A DNA stretch of 5,907 bases from Tannerellaceae bacterium (GCA_031273385.1 JAISRY010000115.1:1-5907), one strand, 5' to 3'. Positions 1 through 5,907 are shown, counted from the stretch's first letter. Program-made: numbers and translations. The notes: generated from the letters alone by a model not told the origin.

Positions 1-1613
1 TTTACGATGCTGCGGTAATAGGTTTCGTCGTAGCCGGGGAAATCGGGGTAGTCGGACAGGCCGTAGCCGTTTTGTTTGAACCGCCCGTTTTCCTCCTTCT
101 TGACGTTACCGTCCATGTACTTAACCAGCAGGTATTCGCCCAGTCTTTTCCAGCGTTCGGTGGCGGTGTCGGCCGTTGTGGAGCTGAACCATGTGAGGAA
201 CTTGCGGGCTTCGGCGGGGTCGCTACGGTAGAGTTCCAATGCGGCTTTGTCGATGGCGGGAAGCATCTCGCGGTAGCTGCCCTCCAGCTCTTCCTGTACT
301 TTACGGATATCTTCGATCATAAAACTGTACTTGTGGTAGGCCATATTCGCTACCCAGTTGTGGATCCAGAAAGCGGACGTCCACGAGAAGGTCATCATGT
401 CGCCATTGCCGGCGCGGTAACATTCGGGCGTGGCTATGGCGGAGCTATAGACGGGAGTGAAGACGGCCATGTCGGCATCGTCGACGCCAAACCAGAGAAC
501 CCCGCCGACCTCGTCGGGCAGCCAGTTGCGCATTTGGGGGACGATCACGAAACCGGTCTGCTGCGTGGCAATGGCGCGTTCGTTCAGGTAGGTTTTCCCG
601 TCCACTTCGAAGTGCATCGGACGCCAGCGGTAGGGTACCTTATAGGGGCCTGCCCCGGCGTCTTCGGTCATGCAGAGATCGGTGCCCTCGTAGTGGTCGC
701 GCATACACCGTTGGACGTCCTGTACGGTGAGTTTCCTGTCGGGTTTAATGTATAGGGGCATAGGCTCTTTGGATGGGTCGCCCTTGATAAAGTCTGCGTA
801 GCGATCCATCGTTTTGTCGTATTTGCGGAAGAAAGACCACACGCGGGCTTCGCAACCGCGCAGGCCGCTGAAGTCGTAGGGGTTGTAGGCTTTGGCGAAG
901 CTGAAATCCTTATCTTTCCCGCTGAAATAGCCTTTTTTACGGGCAAAGGAGACGACGTCGGGGGCATAGAGGCAGTTTTCCTTGTCGTCGAACGGGATCT
1001 GTTGGATCCGCGACTGGTTGGCGTGCGCCGAGATACAGTCGTCGGGGATACGGATCGCCACCCATACGCCGCCTTTGTTTCCTACCCCTTTCCCGATCAG
1101 TTCCATGATCCATGCTTCGTTCTTGTCGGCGATCGAGAATGATTCGCCCGAGCTGCAATAGCCATGCTCTTTGACCAGGGTGGTCATGACATGGATCGCT
1201 TCGCGTGCCGTTTTGGAGCGCTGGAGCGCGATATAGATCAGGCTTCCGTAATCCATGATGCCGGTCGAATCGGCCAGCTCGCGGCGCCCGCCCCAGGTGC
1301 TTTCGGTGATAGCCACCTGGTATTCGTTCATATTCCCGATGACGGAGTAGGTACGTTCTACCTGCGGGATGCGCCCCAGCGGTTTTCCGGTGTCCCACTC
1401 CACTACGTCCAGCATGGCGCCTTTCGGCCATACTGCCGCCGGCCAATGATACAACTCGCCATACAGGGTATGCGAGTCGGCGGAATAACTAATAATGACC
1501 GAACCATCCGCCGAAGCTTTTTTACCGACCAACAAACCGGTACAGGCCAACGCTTCACCGCCTGTAACCAACGCTGTACACACAGCAAATACCATCATCC
1601 ATTTCTTTCTCAT
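1..1613 (-). CDS. Exported C69-family dipeptidase (N-terminal nucleophile hydrolase), 3' end cut by window edge
   Basis: The frame is open from an ATG at 1613 to the left edge: 537 codons without a stop, and the C-terminus is missing. Residues 1-23 form a signal peptide (basic MRKK, hydrophobic core, ending ALA). It is followed at once by Cys24 in CTGLLVGKKAS-DGS, the N-terminal pattern of peptidase family C69 (PepD-like dipeptidases), where this Cys is the catalytic nucleophile freed by processing. Other family-like stretches are GNMNEYQVAITESTWGG (about 93-109), ESFSIADKNEAWIMELIG (about 157-174) and HANQSRI (about 197-203). Members hydrolyse dipeptides; the signal peptide implies action in the periplasm or outside the cell. 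The start lies 16 bp after the nhaD stop, behind an A-rich leader (TAAAAAAACGAAATGG) rather than a Shine-Dalgarno, as is usual in Bacteroidota. Co-transcription with nhaD is inferred. From memory of the family's length, probably only a few residues to a few tens are missing. The family call is firm; the substrate is unknown. Confidence 0.92.
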   Translation of the reverse strand, partial: MRKKWMMVFAVCTALVTGGEALACTGLLVGKKASADGSVIISYSADSHTLYGELYHWPAAVWPKGAMLDVVEWDTGKPLGRIPQVERTYSVIGNMNEYQVAITESTWGGRRELADSTGIMDYGSLIYIALQRSKTAREAIHVMTTLVKEHGYCSSGESFSIADKNEAWIMELIGKGVGNKGGVWVAIRIPDDCISAHANQSRIQQIPFDDKENCLYAPDVVSFARKKGYFSGKDKDFSFAKAYNPYDFSGLRGCEARVWSFFRKYDKTMDRYADFIKGDPSKEPMPLYIKPDRKLTVQDVQRCMRDHYEGTDLCMTEDAGAGPYKVPYRWRPMHFEVDGKTYLNERAIATQQTGFVIVPQMRNWLPDEVGGVLWFGVDDADMAVFTPVYSSAIATPECYRAGNGDMMTFSWTSAFWIHNWVANMAYHKYSFMIEDIRKVQEELEGSYREMLPAIDKAALELYRSDPAEARKFLTWFSSTTADTATERWKRLGEYLLVKYMDGNVKKEENGRFKQNGYGLSDYPDFPGYDETYYRSIV

Positions 1614-1629
1614 AATCCATTTCGTTTTT

Positions 1630-3042
1630 TTAGGCGCACAACAGCATATAAGCGGCCGAGCCGCAGAAATACCCGGTGAGCGCCAGGAGAGTAAATCGTT
1701 TTGTATAATACATAAAATCAATCTTTTCCAATCCCATAACGGTGACGCCCGTCGCCGAACCGATAATCAGGATACTGCCTCCCGTCACGCCGCAATAGGC
1801 GAGGAACGTCCAGAAGCCCCCGTCGGTGACAAAGAATTGGGCGTATGCCGCCATGTCCGCCGTAGGCTGTACGACGGGATACATCCCCATCGTGGCCGCC
1901 ACGAGTGCGACGTTGTCCACGCAGGAAGAGAGGCAGCCGATGACGAAAGCGATCAGGTAAGGCTCGTGGATATACCGGTCTAAGAAGTGGGAGATCAGTC
2001 CCAGATGCCCCGACGTTTCCAGGGCGCCGACAGACATCAGTATGCCGAGGAAAAAGAAGATGGTACCCAGGTCGATGTTCGGCAGCAGGGTAGCTATCCG
2101 CAATTTCCTCGATTCGCGCATGCGGTGCAGGCGGCTGTACATGATATCGGTATAGAACCAAAGGATCACCAGTCCCAACAGCACGCCCAGGAAAGGCGGC
2201 AGGTCTGTGATCATTTGGAAGACGGGCACCAGCACGAGCGAAAGCAGCCCGATCGCCAGGATAACGCGGCGGGCGTAGGGCGGTATTTCCGGGACAAACT
2301 CGTCGTCCTGTTCCTCTTCGCCCGGCACGCGCAGGGTGGCGCCTTTCTTGAAAAGCCAGAAATGCGCCAGGGCGAGCGGCGCCAGCATATTGATAAACGC
2401 GGGGACGAAGAGATGCGTAATCTGGTTCATCGCCGTGATATTTTTCCCTACCCAAAGCAGGATGGTGGTCACGTCGCCGATCGGTGACCAGGCGCCTCCC
2501 GCATTGGCGGCGATCACCACCATGCAGGCATATTTCAGGCGGTCGGTGCGGTCGGGCACCAACTTGCGCAGGATCGCCATGACGACGATCGCCGCCGCCA
2601 GGTTGTCCAGCAGGGCGGAGAAGAAGAACGTGGCAAAGCTGACCGACCAGAGCAGTTTCCGCTTGTTCGCCGTCGCGATATATCCGGTGACGGCACGGAA
2701 GCCGCCATGCTTATCCACAATGTCGACGATCAGCATCGAACACATAATAAAGAAAAGCGTCTCGGCTACGCTGCCGAGGTGGTAGACGATCGAGCGGTTG
2801 GAAACGAAATTGACGAACTGTTCGCGGACAGGCATCCCGGCTATCGCGGGGTTTTTCTCCAGGAAACGTTGGAACAGGGGGCTGGAGCGTTCCACGAAGA
2901 TAGAATAGGCGTCGAACATGAGGATCATCCATAAGGTAATGGCCATAAAGAGGGCGACAGCCGCCTTGTTAATCCTGATCCTGTCTTCCAGGGCGATCAG
3001 CACGATTCCTGCTACAAAAATAACCGGCATTAAAATAAACAT
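1630..3042 (-). CDS. nhaD: NhaD-type Na+/H+ antiporter (ion transporter superfamily)
   Basis: This 470-residue inner-membrane protein is complete, with stop TAA at 1632-1630. It would export Na+ (or Li+) in exchange for H+ and so maintain sodium and pH balance. Two related halves are visible. The first has SALLDNLAAAIVVM (142-155) followed by NAGGAWSPIGDVTTILLW (180-197). The second has SSCVDNVALVAATMGMYP (372-389) followed by GGSILIIGSATGV (421-433). These paired Asp-Asn and Gly-rich segments are typical of NhaD and fit the inverted-repeat fold of the ion transporter superfamily; D146/N147, D189 and D376/N377 are candidate ion-site residues. About 11-12 hydrophobic segments can be counted, with a charged loop (EEEQDDE) at 242-248. 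The ATG at 3042 is preceded by ACAAGGT, which is too close to be a good Shine-Dalgarno; Met5 is an alternative start. The gene is first of a likely two-gene unit with the dipeptidase and diverges from the rhamnosidase gene. Confidence 0.95.
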   Translation of the reverse strand: MFILMPVIFVAGIVLIALEDRIRINKAAVALFMAITLWMILMFDAYSIFVERSSPLFQRFLEKNPAIAGMPVREQFVNFVSNRSIVYHLGSVAETLFFIMCSMLIVDIVDKHGGFRAVTGYIATANKRKLLWSVSFATFFFSALLDNLAAAIVVMAILRKLVPDRTDRLKYACMVVIAANAGGAWSPIGDVTTILLWVGKNITAMNQITHLFVPAFINMLAPLALAHFWLFKKGATLRVPGEEEQDDEFVPEIPPYARRVILAIGLLSLVLVPVFQMITDLPPFLGVLLGLVILWFYTDIMYSRLHRMRESRKLRIATLLPNIDLGTIFFFLGILMSVGALETSGHLGLISHFLDRYIHEPYLIAFVIGCLSSCVDNVALVAATMGMYPVVQPTADMAAYAQFFVTDGGFWTFLAYCGVTGGSILIIGSATGVTVMGLEKIDFMYYTKRFTLLALTGYFCGSAAYMLLCA

Positions 3043-3074
3043 ACCTTGTATCGCATCTATTTTTAGTGACTATA

Positions 3075-3105
3075 TTCGTCCACAAAAATAGAACAATTAT
3101 ATTTG
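3075..3105 (+). promoter_or_regulatory. Putative Bacteroidota-type promoter for the GH78 gene
   Basis: TATATTTG at 3098-3105 is an exact match to the -7 consensus TAnnTTTG. TTCG at 3075-3078 is a one-mismatch -33 element (TTTG) with 19 nt between the two, within the normal spacing. Transcription would begin near 3111, about 28 nt before the ATG at 3140. The -33 box sits beside the minus-strand -7 box, so the two divergent promoters occupy the same DNA. Confidence 0.55.
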
Positions 3106-3115
3106 TATCTGAAAA
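3083..3115 (-). promoter_or_regulatory. Putative Bacteroidota-type promoter for nhaD-dipeptidase
   Basis: On the minus strand, TATTTTTG at 3090-3083 matches the Bacteroidota -7 consensus TAnnTTTG exactly. A weak -33 candidate, TTTTC (3115-3111), lies 20 nt upstream and differs from TTTG at one base. Transcription would begin near 3077, giving a leader of about 35 nt before the nhaD ATG. The assignment rests on consensus match and position only. Confidence 0.5.
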
Positions 3116-3139
3116 TAATACCATTTAAATTCAACCCCT

Positions 3140-5404
3140 ATGTTACGATCCCTCTTTCTCCTTGCTTTTCTCGGCGCATGGCTTTGCATGGAAGCCCAGC
3201 CGCCATCCCGTCTGACGACAGACCTTTTGGAGCACACCGACCGCCTCTTCCTCGACGGCTATCCCACCGGCGTCCAGCCGGCGGAAAGCGGGACGTTCGT
3301 CGAGCGTTACCAACTGGCGGAAGTCCGCAATCCCCGGCCTTTCCTGGGCTGGGTCGTCAACAGCCGGCAACCGAATACGCTGCAAACCGCCTACCGGATT
3401 ATGCTCGCCACCTCGCCCCGGATGCTGGACGACGGCACGCCCGATATGTGGGACAGCGGGCGTACGGAAAGCGACAACTCCGTAGCCGTCCCTTATGCCG
3501 GGAAACCCCTGCAACCCGCCACCGTCTATTACTGGAAAGTAAAGACCTGGGATAACCACGGCGTGGAAAGCGGCTTCTCCGCCATACGCAGCTTCGCCAC
3601 TGCCGCCCAACTGGACGGCGCAACCGCCCGCTATCCCCTGCAAGTCAGCGACGAATATCCGGTAAGCATCCGTAGCCTGGGGGATGGCCGCTCGTTCGTC
3701 GACTTTGGAAAAGACGCTTTCGGGCGGCTGAAGCTGACCCTCTCGTCCGCCAACGATACCGACACCGTCACCGTCCACCTTGGCGAGGCCGCCAAAGAGG
3801 GGCGGATAGACCCGGCGCCCGGCGGCACGATCCGTTATGCCGTTTACCGCCTGCCGCTGATGGCCGGCACGCACACCTATACCGTCAAGATACGCCCCGA
3901 CAAGCGGAATACCGAGGCCGCGGCCATCCTGATGCCCGCCTATACGGGCGAGGCGCTGCCTTTCCGCTATTGCGAGATAGAGGGTTACCGTCCGGCATTG
4001 AAGCCGGTAGACGTCGTCCGGCAGGCGGTGCATTATCCCTTTAACGAGACGGCCGCCCTGTTCCACTCTTCCGACAGCGTCTTGAACCAGGTATGGGAAC
4101 TCTGCAAATACTCTGTCAAAGCCACCTCCTTTGCCGGAACATACGTCGACGGCGACCGCGAACGCATTCCCTACGAAGCCGACGCCCTCATCAACCAATT
4201 GTGTCATTACGCCGTAGACCGCGAATATGCCATGGCACGCCATAGCCACGAATACCTGATCCTCCACCCGACATGGCCGGCCGAATGGATCATGCAGTCG
4301 GTGCTGATGGCCTGGGCGGACTACCTGTATACCGGCAATCCGGCGTCGTTGCAACGCTTTTACGAAGACTTGAAAGCCAAAGCCCTCTCCCCCCTGAAAG
4401 AACCGAACGGACTCGTCAGCACCCGGACAGGCAAACAAACGCCCGCCCTGCTACAGTCCATCCATTACAGGGGAAAAGAGCTCCGCGACATCGTGGACTG
4501 GCCGCAAAGCGGTATCCTTGGATTGGAGAAGAGTTCGCCCGGCGAGGCGGACGGTTTCGTGTTCACCGACTATAATACGGTGGTCAACGCCTACCATTAC
4601 GAAGCCTTGCGCCTCCTCAGCCTGATCGCCGGCGTACTGGGAAATACCCAAGACGAGGCGAGCTATTCCGAAGAGGCCGGGCGGACAAGGGAACGGATCA
4701 ACCGCCTGCTGCTCGACAAGAAAAGCGGCATTTACCGCGACGGGATCGATACGGATCACAGCGCCCTCCATGCCGCCATGTTCCCGGTGGCTTTCGGCAT
4801 TGCCCCTGACAAAAACATAAAGCGGCTGTGCGCCTTTATGCGCAGCCGGGGGTTGGCCTGTAGCGTGTACGGCTCGCAATTCCTGCTGGAAGCCGTATAC
4901 AACGCCCATGATGCCGCGTATGGGTTGGCGCTGCTTTCGTCGACCGGCGAACGCAGTTGGTACAACATGCTGAGGGCAGGCTCAACCATCTCGATGGAGG
5001 CGTGGGACAACAAGTACAAACCCAACCAGGACTGGAACCATGCCTGGGGCAGCGCGCCGGCCAATATCATCCCCCGCAAACTGATGGGTATCGAACCGCT
5101 TGAGCCCGGTTTCCGTAAGATACGCATCAAACCCCAGCCCGACACGCTCAGCCACGCAACGATAAAGACCCCCTCCATACGGGGAGATATCCATGTCTCG
5201 TTCACCCAGCGGCAGGGCGAAATATTCACCCTGGAAACGGACATCCCGGCCAACGCCGTCGCAGAGGTATGGCTGCCCCGTTTGTCGGCAAAATACCATC
5301 TAACGATAGACGGCATCCCCTGTAAAAGCACAGTAAACGGCGACTTCGTCGTCACCGAAGCAGGGTCAGGAAAACACCGCTTCGTCATCGAGCGTCCCCA
5401 ATAA
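3140..5404 (+). CDS. Secreted alpha-L-rhamnosidase, glycoside hydrolase family 78
   Basis: This complete 754-residue protein begins with a signal peptide (residues 1-19, likely cut at MEA/QPP; no lipobox). It continues with a fibronectin-III-like N-domain (about 58-156, with QTAYRIMLA, MWDSG and VYYWKVKTWD) and a beta-sandwich typical of bacterial rhamnosidases (about 165-285, with VDFGKDAFGRL, LGEA, GTIRY and PFRYCEIEGY). An alpha/alpha barrel follows at about 300-650 and a C-terminal beta domain at about 650-750. The barrel carries DGDRER-IPYEAD at 337-348 (E341 is the probable general acid) and SMEAWD (E620 is the probable base), followed by NHAWGS and GIEPLEPGFRKIRIKP, the characteristic GH78 C-terminal run. 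GH78 enzymes remove terminal alpha-L-rhamnose from glycans and glycosides by inversion. It is shorter than many GH78 proteins because it lacks an extra N-terminal carbohydrate-binding domain. The ATG at 3140 is chosen because it begins the signal peptide; no Shine-Dalgarno is seen. No SusC/SusD genes adjoin it. The exact linkage cleaved is unknown. Confidence 0.9.
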   Translation: MLRSLFLLAFLGAWLCMEAQPPSRLTTDLLEHTDRLFLDGYPTGVQPAESGTFVERYQLAEVRNPRPFLGWVVNSRQPNTLQTAYRIMLATSPRMLDDGTPDMWDSGRTESDNSVAVPYAGKPLQPATVYYWKVKTWDNHGVESGFSAIRSFATAAQLDGATARYPLQVSDEYPVSIRSLGDGRSFVDFGKDAFGRLKLTLSSANDTDTVTVHLGEAAKEGRIDPAPGGTIRYAVYRLPLMAGTHTYTVKIRPDKRNTEAAAILMPAYTGEALPFRYCEIEGYRPALKPVDVVRQAVHYPFNETAALFHSSDSVLNQVWELCKYSVKATSFAGTYVDGDRERIPYEADALINQLCHYAVDREYAMARHSHEYLILHPTWPAEWIMQSVLMAWADYLYTGNPASLQRFYEDLKAKALSPLKEPNGLVSTRTGKQTPALLQSIHYRGKELRDIVDWPQSGILGLEKSSPGEADGFVFTDYNTVVNAYHYEALRLLSLIAGVLGNTQDEASYSEEAGRTRERINRLLLDKKSGIYRDGIDTDHSALHAAMFPVAFGIAPDKNIKRLCAFMRSRGLACSVYGSQFLLEAVYNAHDAAYGLALLSSTGERSWYNMLRAGSTISMEAWDNKYKPNQDWNHAWGSAPANIIPRKLMGIEPLEPGFRKIRIKPQPDTLSHATIKTPSIRGDIHVSFTQRQGEIFTLETDIPANAVAEVWLPRLSAKYHLTIDGIPCKSTVNGDFVVTEAGSGKHRFVIERPQ

Positions 5405-5419
5405 ACCAGGTTTATTGGG
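5397..5419 (+). terminator. Long stem-loop spanning the GH78 stop codon; possible atypical terminator
   Basis: The arms CCCAATAAACC (5397-5407) and GGTTTATTGGG (5409-5419) are perfectly complementary around a single A. As RNA this is a 10-bp stem with a CAG loop. The stem contains the TAA stop (5402-5404). No T-run follows (TACTCGCAATG), so it is not a canonical intrinsic terminator. It could instead stabilise the 3' end or bind a protein. Confidence 0.45.
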
Positions 5420-5420
5420 T

Positions 5421-5464
5421 ACTCGCAATGACGGATAGTATTTGATTTTCAGGAGACTGCGAGT
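5421..5464. repeat. 7-bp inverted repeat ACTCGCA / TGCGAGT
   Basis: ACTCGCA (5421-5427) is complementary to TGCGAGT (5458-5464), with 30 nt between them. The stretch CTCGCAATGACGG resembles the ends of dispersed intergenic repeats remembered from other genomes, so this may be the scar of such an element. An arm this short could also occur by chance. Confidence 0.25.
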
Positions 5465-5497
5465 GGCGAGTTGGCGTGCTCTCGGAGAGGGCTAACG

Positions 5498-5540
5498 AAA
5501 TTCTGTTCATTCTTTCATCCTGAAAATTCTGATTCTGACA
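5498..5540 (+). repeat. Degenerate ATTCTG-type short repeat
   Basis: The segment contains a run of related words: ATTCTGTTC, ATTCTTTC, ATCCTGAAA, ATTCTG, ATTCTGAC. It forms an irregular repeat of about 6-9 nt. Similar ATTCTG/ATCCTG-rich strings are remembered from intergenic DNA of gut Bacteroidales, but this is recollection and not a search. It abuts the DUF4248 remnant directly. Confidence 0.35.
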
Positions 5541-5603
5541 GGAGCACGGCTGCTGACGCCCGAACAAGTGCGCATCCTCGTTCATTTCCTGGGCGAACCT
5601 TGA
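5541..5603 (+). pseudogene. 3' remnant of a DUF4248-type gene (last 20 codons and stop)
   Basis: In frame with TGA at 5601-5603 the DNA encodes GARLLTPEQVRILVHFLGEP. Proteins of the DUF4248 family, small (about 70-residue) Bacteroidales proteins of unknown function, characteristically end in a [F/L]TPxQVxLIVxxLGEP motif, and this matches it very closely up to the terminal Pro. Upstream, the same frame is open only from 5496 and runs into the ATTCTG repeat (KILILT), with TAA at 5493-5495. The N-terminal two thirds of the gene are therefore absent and no start is visible. I infer a gene broken by deletion or rearrangement at about 5540. The family match is from remembered motif, not a database search. 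DUF4248 genes often neighbour HU-like, amidase or VirE/primase-like genes, none of which is in the window. Confidence 0.6.
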
Positions 5604-5611
5604 CGACGCCG

Positions 5612-5721
5612 GCTACACAACTGTGTCGTCGGCGCTACACAGTTGTGTTGTCCCCGCTACACAACTGGGTAGCTCCGGCAACACAACTGGGTAGCTCCCG
5701 CTACACAATTGTCTACCACGG
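5612..5721. repeat. Five tandem dyad-symmetric units with an exact 22-bp period
   Basis: Units begin at 5612, 5634, 5656, 5678 and 5700. Each contains a 16-bp dyad followed by a 6-bp GC-rich spacer. The five dyads are CTACACAACTGTGTCG, CTACACAGTTGTGTTG, CTACACAACTGGGTAG, CAACACAACTGGGTAG and CTACACAATTGTCTAC. The half-site is roughly CTACACAR. A 22-bp period places the sites on nearly the same helix face, as in operator arrays or iterons. Because 22 is not a multiple of three, this is not a protein repeat. Flanking DNA on either side shows no sixth unit. The 12-nt core of unit 1 (5615-5626) is perfectly complementary to that of unit 2 (5637-5648), so the pair could also fold as a hairpin in RNA. 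Confidence 0.85.
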
Positions 5722-5725
5722 CCTC

Positions 5726-5832
5726 AAGTGGGGAGAAGGGGGGGTAAAAACGCATGTTCAACTCTATATAGACTTTTTTGGCTTTTCTATTTTTTTCCTA
5801 AGGTTTTCATTTTTCGCTTTTTCTCCCCACTT
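5726..5832. repeat. 12-bp perfect inverted repeat enclosing a G7 run and T-tracts
   Basis: AAGTGGGGAGAA (5726-5737) is the exact reverse complement of TTCTCCCCACTT (5821-5832). The 83 bp between them hold a G7 run (5738-5744), a TCTATATAGA palindrome (5763-5772) and three T-tracts. The right arm overlaps a short tandem CCCACTT (5826-5832 and 5834-5840). It could be a long-range RNA stem in a leader transcript, or the ends of a small element. Confidence 0.6.
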
Positions 5833-5841
5833 TCCCACTTA

Positions 5842-5886
5842 TTACTCTCTTCTTCTCTTCTCTAAAGAAAGGAAGAAAGAGAGTAA
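5842..5886. repeat. Terminal polypyrimidine/polypurine hairpin
   Basis: TTACTCTCTT (5842-5851) pairs perfectly with AAGAGAGTAA (5877-5886). The interior continues as an imperfect stem of TTCTC-like pyrimidines against GAAAGGAAGA purines, with a loop near CTAAAG (5862-5867). No T-run follows on either strand, so a standard terminator is unlikely. A leader structure before a gene beyond 5907 is possible. Confidence 0.5.
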
Positions 5887-5907
5887 GTAGAATAGAAAGG
5901 GCTGATT

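Larger units (their letters stand above)
5405..5907. other. Gene-poor, structure-rich region downstream of GH78
   Basis: No intact gene is supported in these 503 bp. A long plus-strand frame covers 5471-5890, but it runs through repeats whose 22-bp period does not preserve frame and ends in a T-rich tract that translates as low-complexity Phe. Composition shifts from GC-rich before about 5745 to strongly T-rich after it. The region holds a DUF4248 remnant and several dyads and repeats listed separately. It may include the leader of a gene beyond the right edge, but no clear TAnnTTTG promoter element was found in either direction here. Confidence 0.7.

Noticed and set aside
72..755. 227-codon plus-strand open frame
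   Set aside because: It is antisense to the C69 dipeptidase, whose frame is continuous and family-like; the open frame results from GC-rich third positions.
1718..2455. 245-codon minus-strand frame inside nhaD
   Set aside because: It is Arg/Pro/Gly-rich out-of-frame translation of nhaD and has no membrane segments or motifs.
3140..3200. Lipoprotein signal for the GH78 enzyme
   Set aside because: Cys16 lies in AWLC, with Leu at -1 and Trp at -2, which does not fit a lipobox; a signal peptidase I site after MEA is more likely.
3143..4438. 431-codon minus-strand open frame
   Set aside because: It is a shadow of the GH78 gene on the opposite strand, with Gly/Val/Arg-rich translation, no domain and no promoter.
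4756..5388. 210-codon minus-strand open frame
   Set aside because: It lies wholly antisense to the GH78 catalytic and C-terminal domains, which carry clear family motifs.
5421..5464. Intact mobile element suggested by CTCGCAATGACGG
   Set aside because: Only a short word and a 7-bp inverted repeat support it; no transposase, target duplication or longer terminal repeats are visible.
5612..5721. CRISPR array
   Set aside because: The spacers would be only 6 bp and similar to each other; the units are dyads in direct tandem, and no cas genes are seen.
5471..5890. 139-codon plus-strand open frame across the repeat region
   Set aside because: It crosses the out-of-phase 22-bp repeats, ends in low-complexity Phe-rich translation of T-tracts, and has no recognisable domain or start signal.

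Overview
The window looks like a chromosomal segment from a Bacteroidota genome, most likely of the order Bacteroidales. The evidence is the family content (a NhaD-type antiporter, an exported C69 dipeptidase and a GH78 alpha-L-rhamnosidase), the A/T-rich translation starts without clear Shine-Dalgarno sequences, TAnnTTTG-type promoter elements, and a fragment matching the C-terminal signature of the Bacteroidales DUF4248 family. The coding DNA is GC-rich and uses G or C at most third positions. This produces many long shadow frames that are not genes. I cannot name a genus.

Layout. Positions 1-1613 (minus) hold an exported C69-family dipeptidase whose 3' end is cut off by the window edge. 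Positions 1630-3042 (minus) hold a complete nhaD Na+/H+ antiporter gene that ends 16 bp before the dipeptidase start, so the two probably form an operon. Positions 3043-3139 are a short divergent promoter region in which the promoters for the two directions appear to interleave. Positions 3140-5404 (plus) hold a complete secreted GH78 alpha-L-rhamnosidase. Positions 5405-5907 contain no intact gene but are rich in structure: a long dyad across the rhamnosidase stop codon, a degenerate ATTCTG repeat, a 20-codon remnant of a DUF4248-type gene, five dyad-symmetric units at an exact 22-bp period, a 12-bp perfect inverted repeat enclosing a G7 run and T-tracts, and a terminal polypyrimidine/polypurine hairpin.

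How the parts fit. The rhamnosidase would release terminal L-rhamnose from plant or bacterial glycans after export. The dipeptidase would trim small peptides outside the cytoplasm, and NhaD would maintain Na+/pH balance. No SusC/SusD pair, regulator or further CAZyme is visible, so a complete polysaccharide utilisation locus cannot be claimed. The least explained part is the last 500 bp. It has the look of a regulatory or recombination-prone boundary, perhaps leading to a gene just beyond the right edge, and its exact 22-bp array is the best candidate here for something undescribed.
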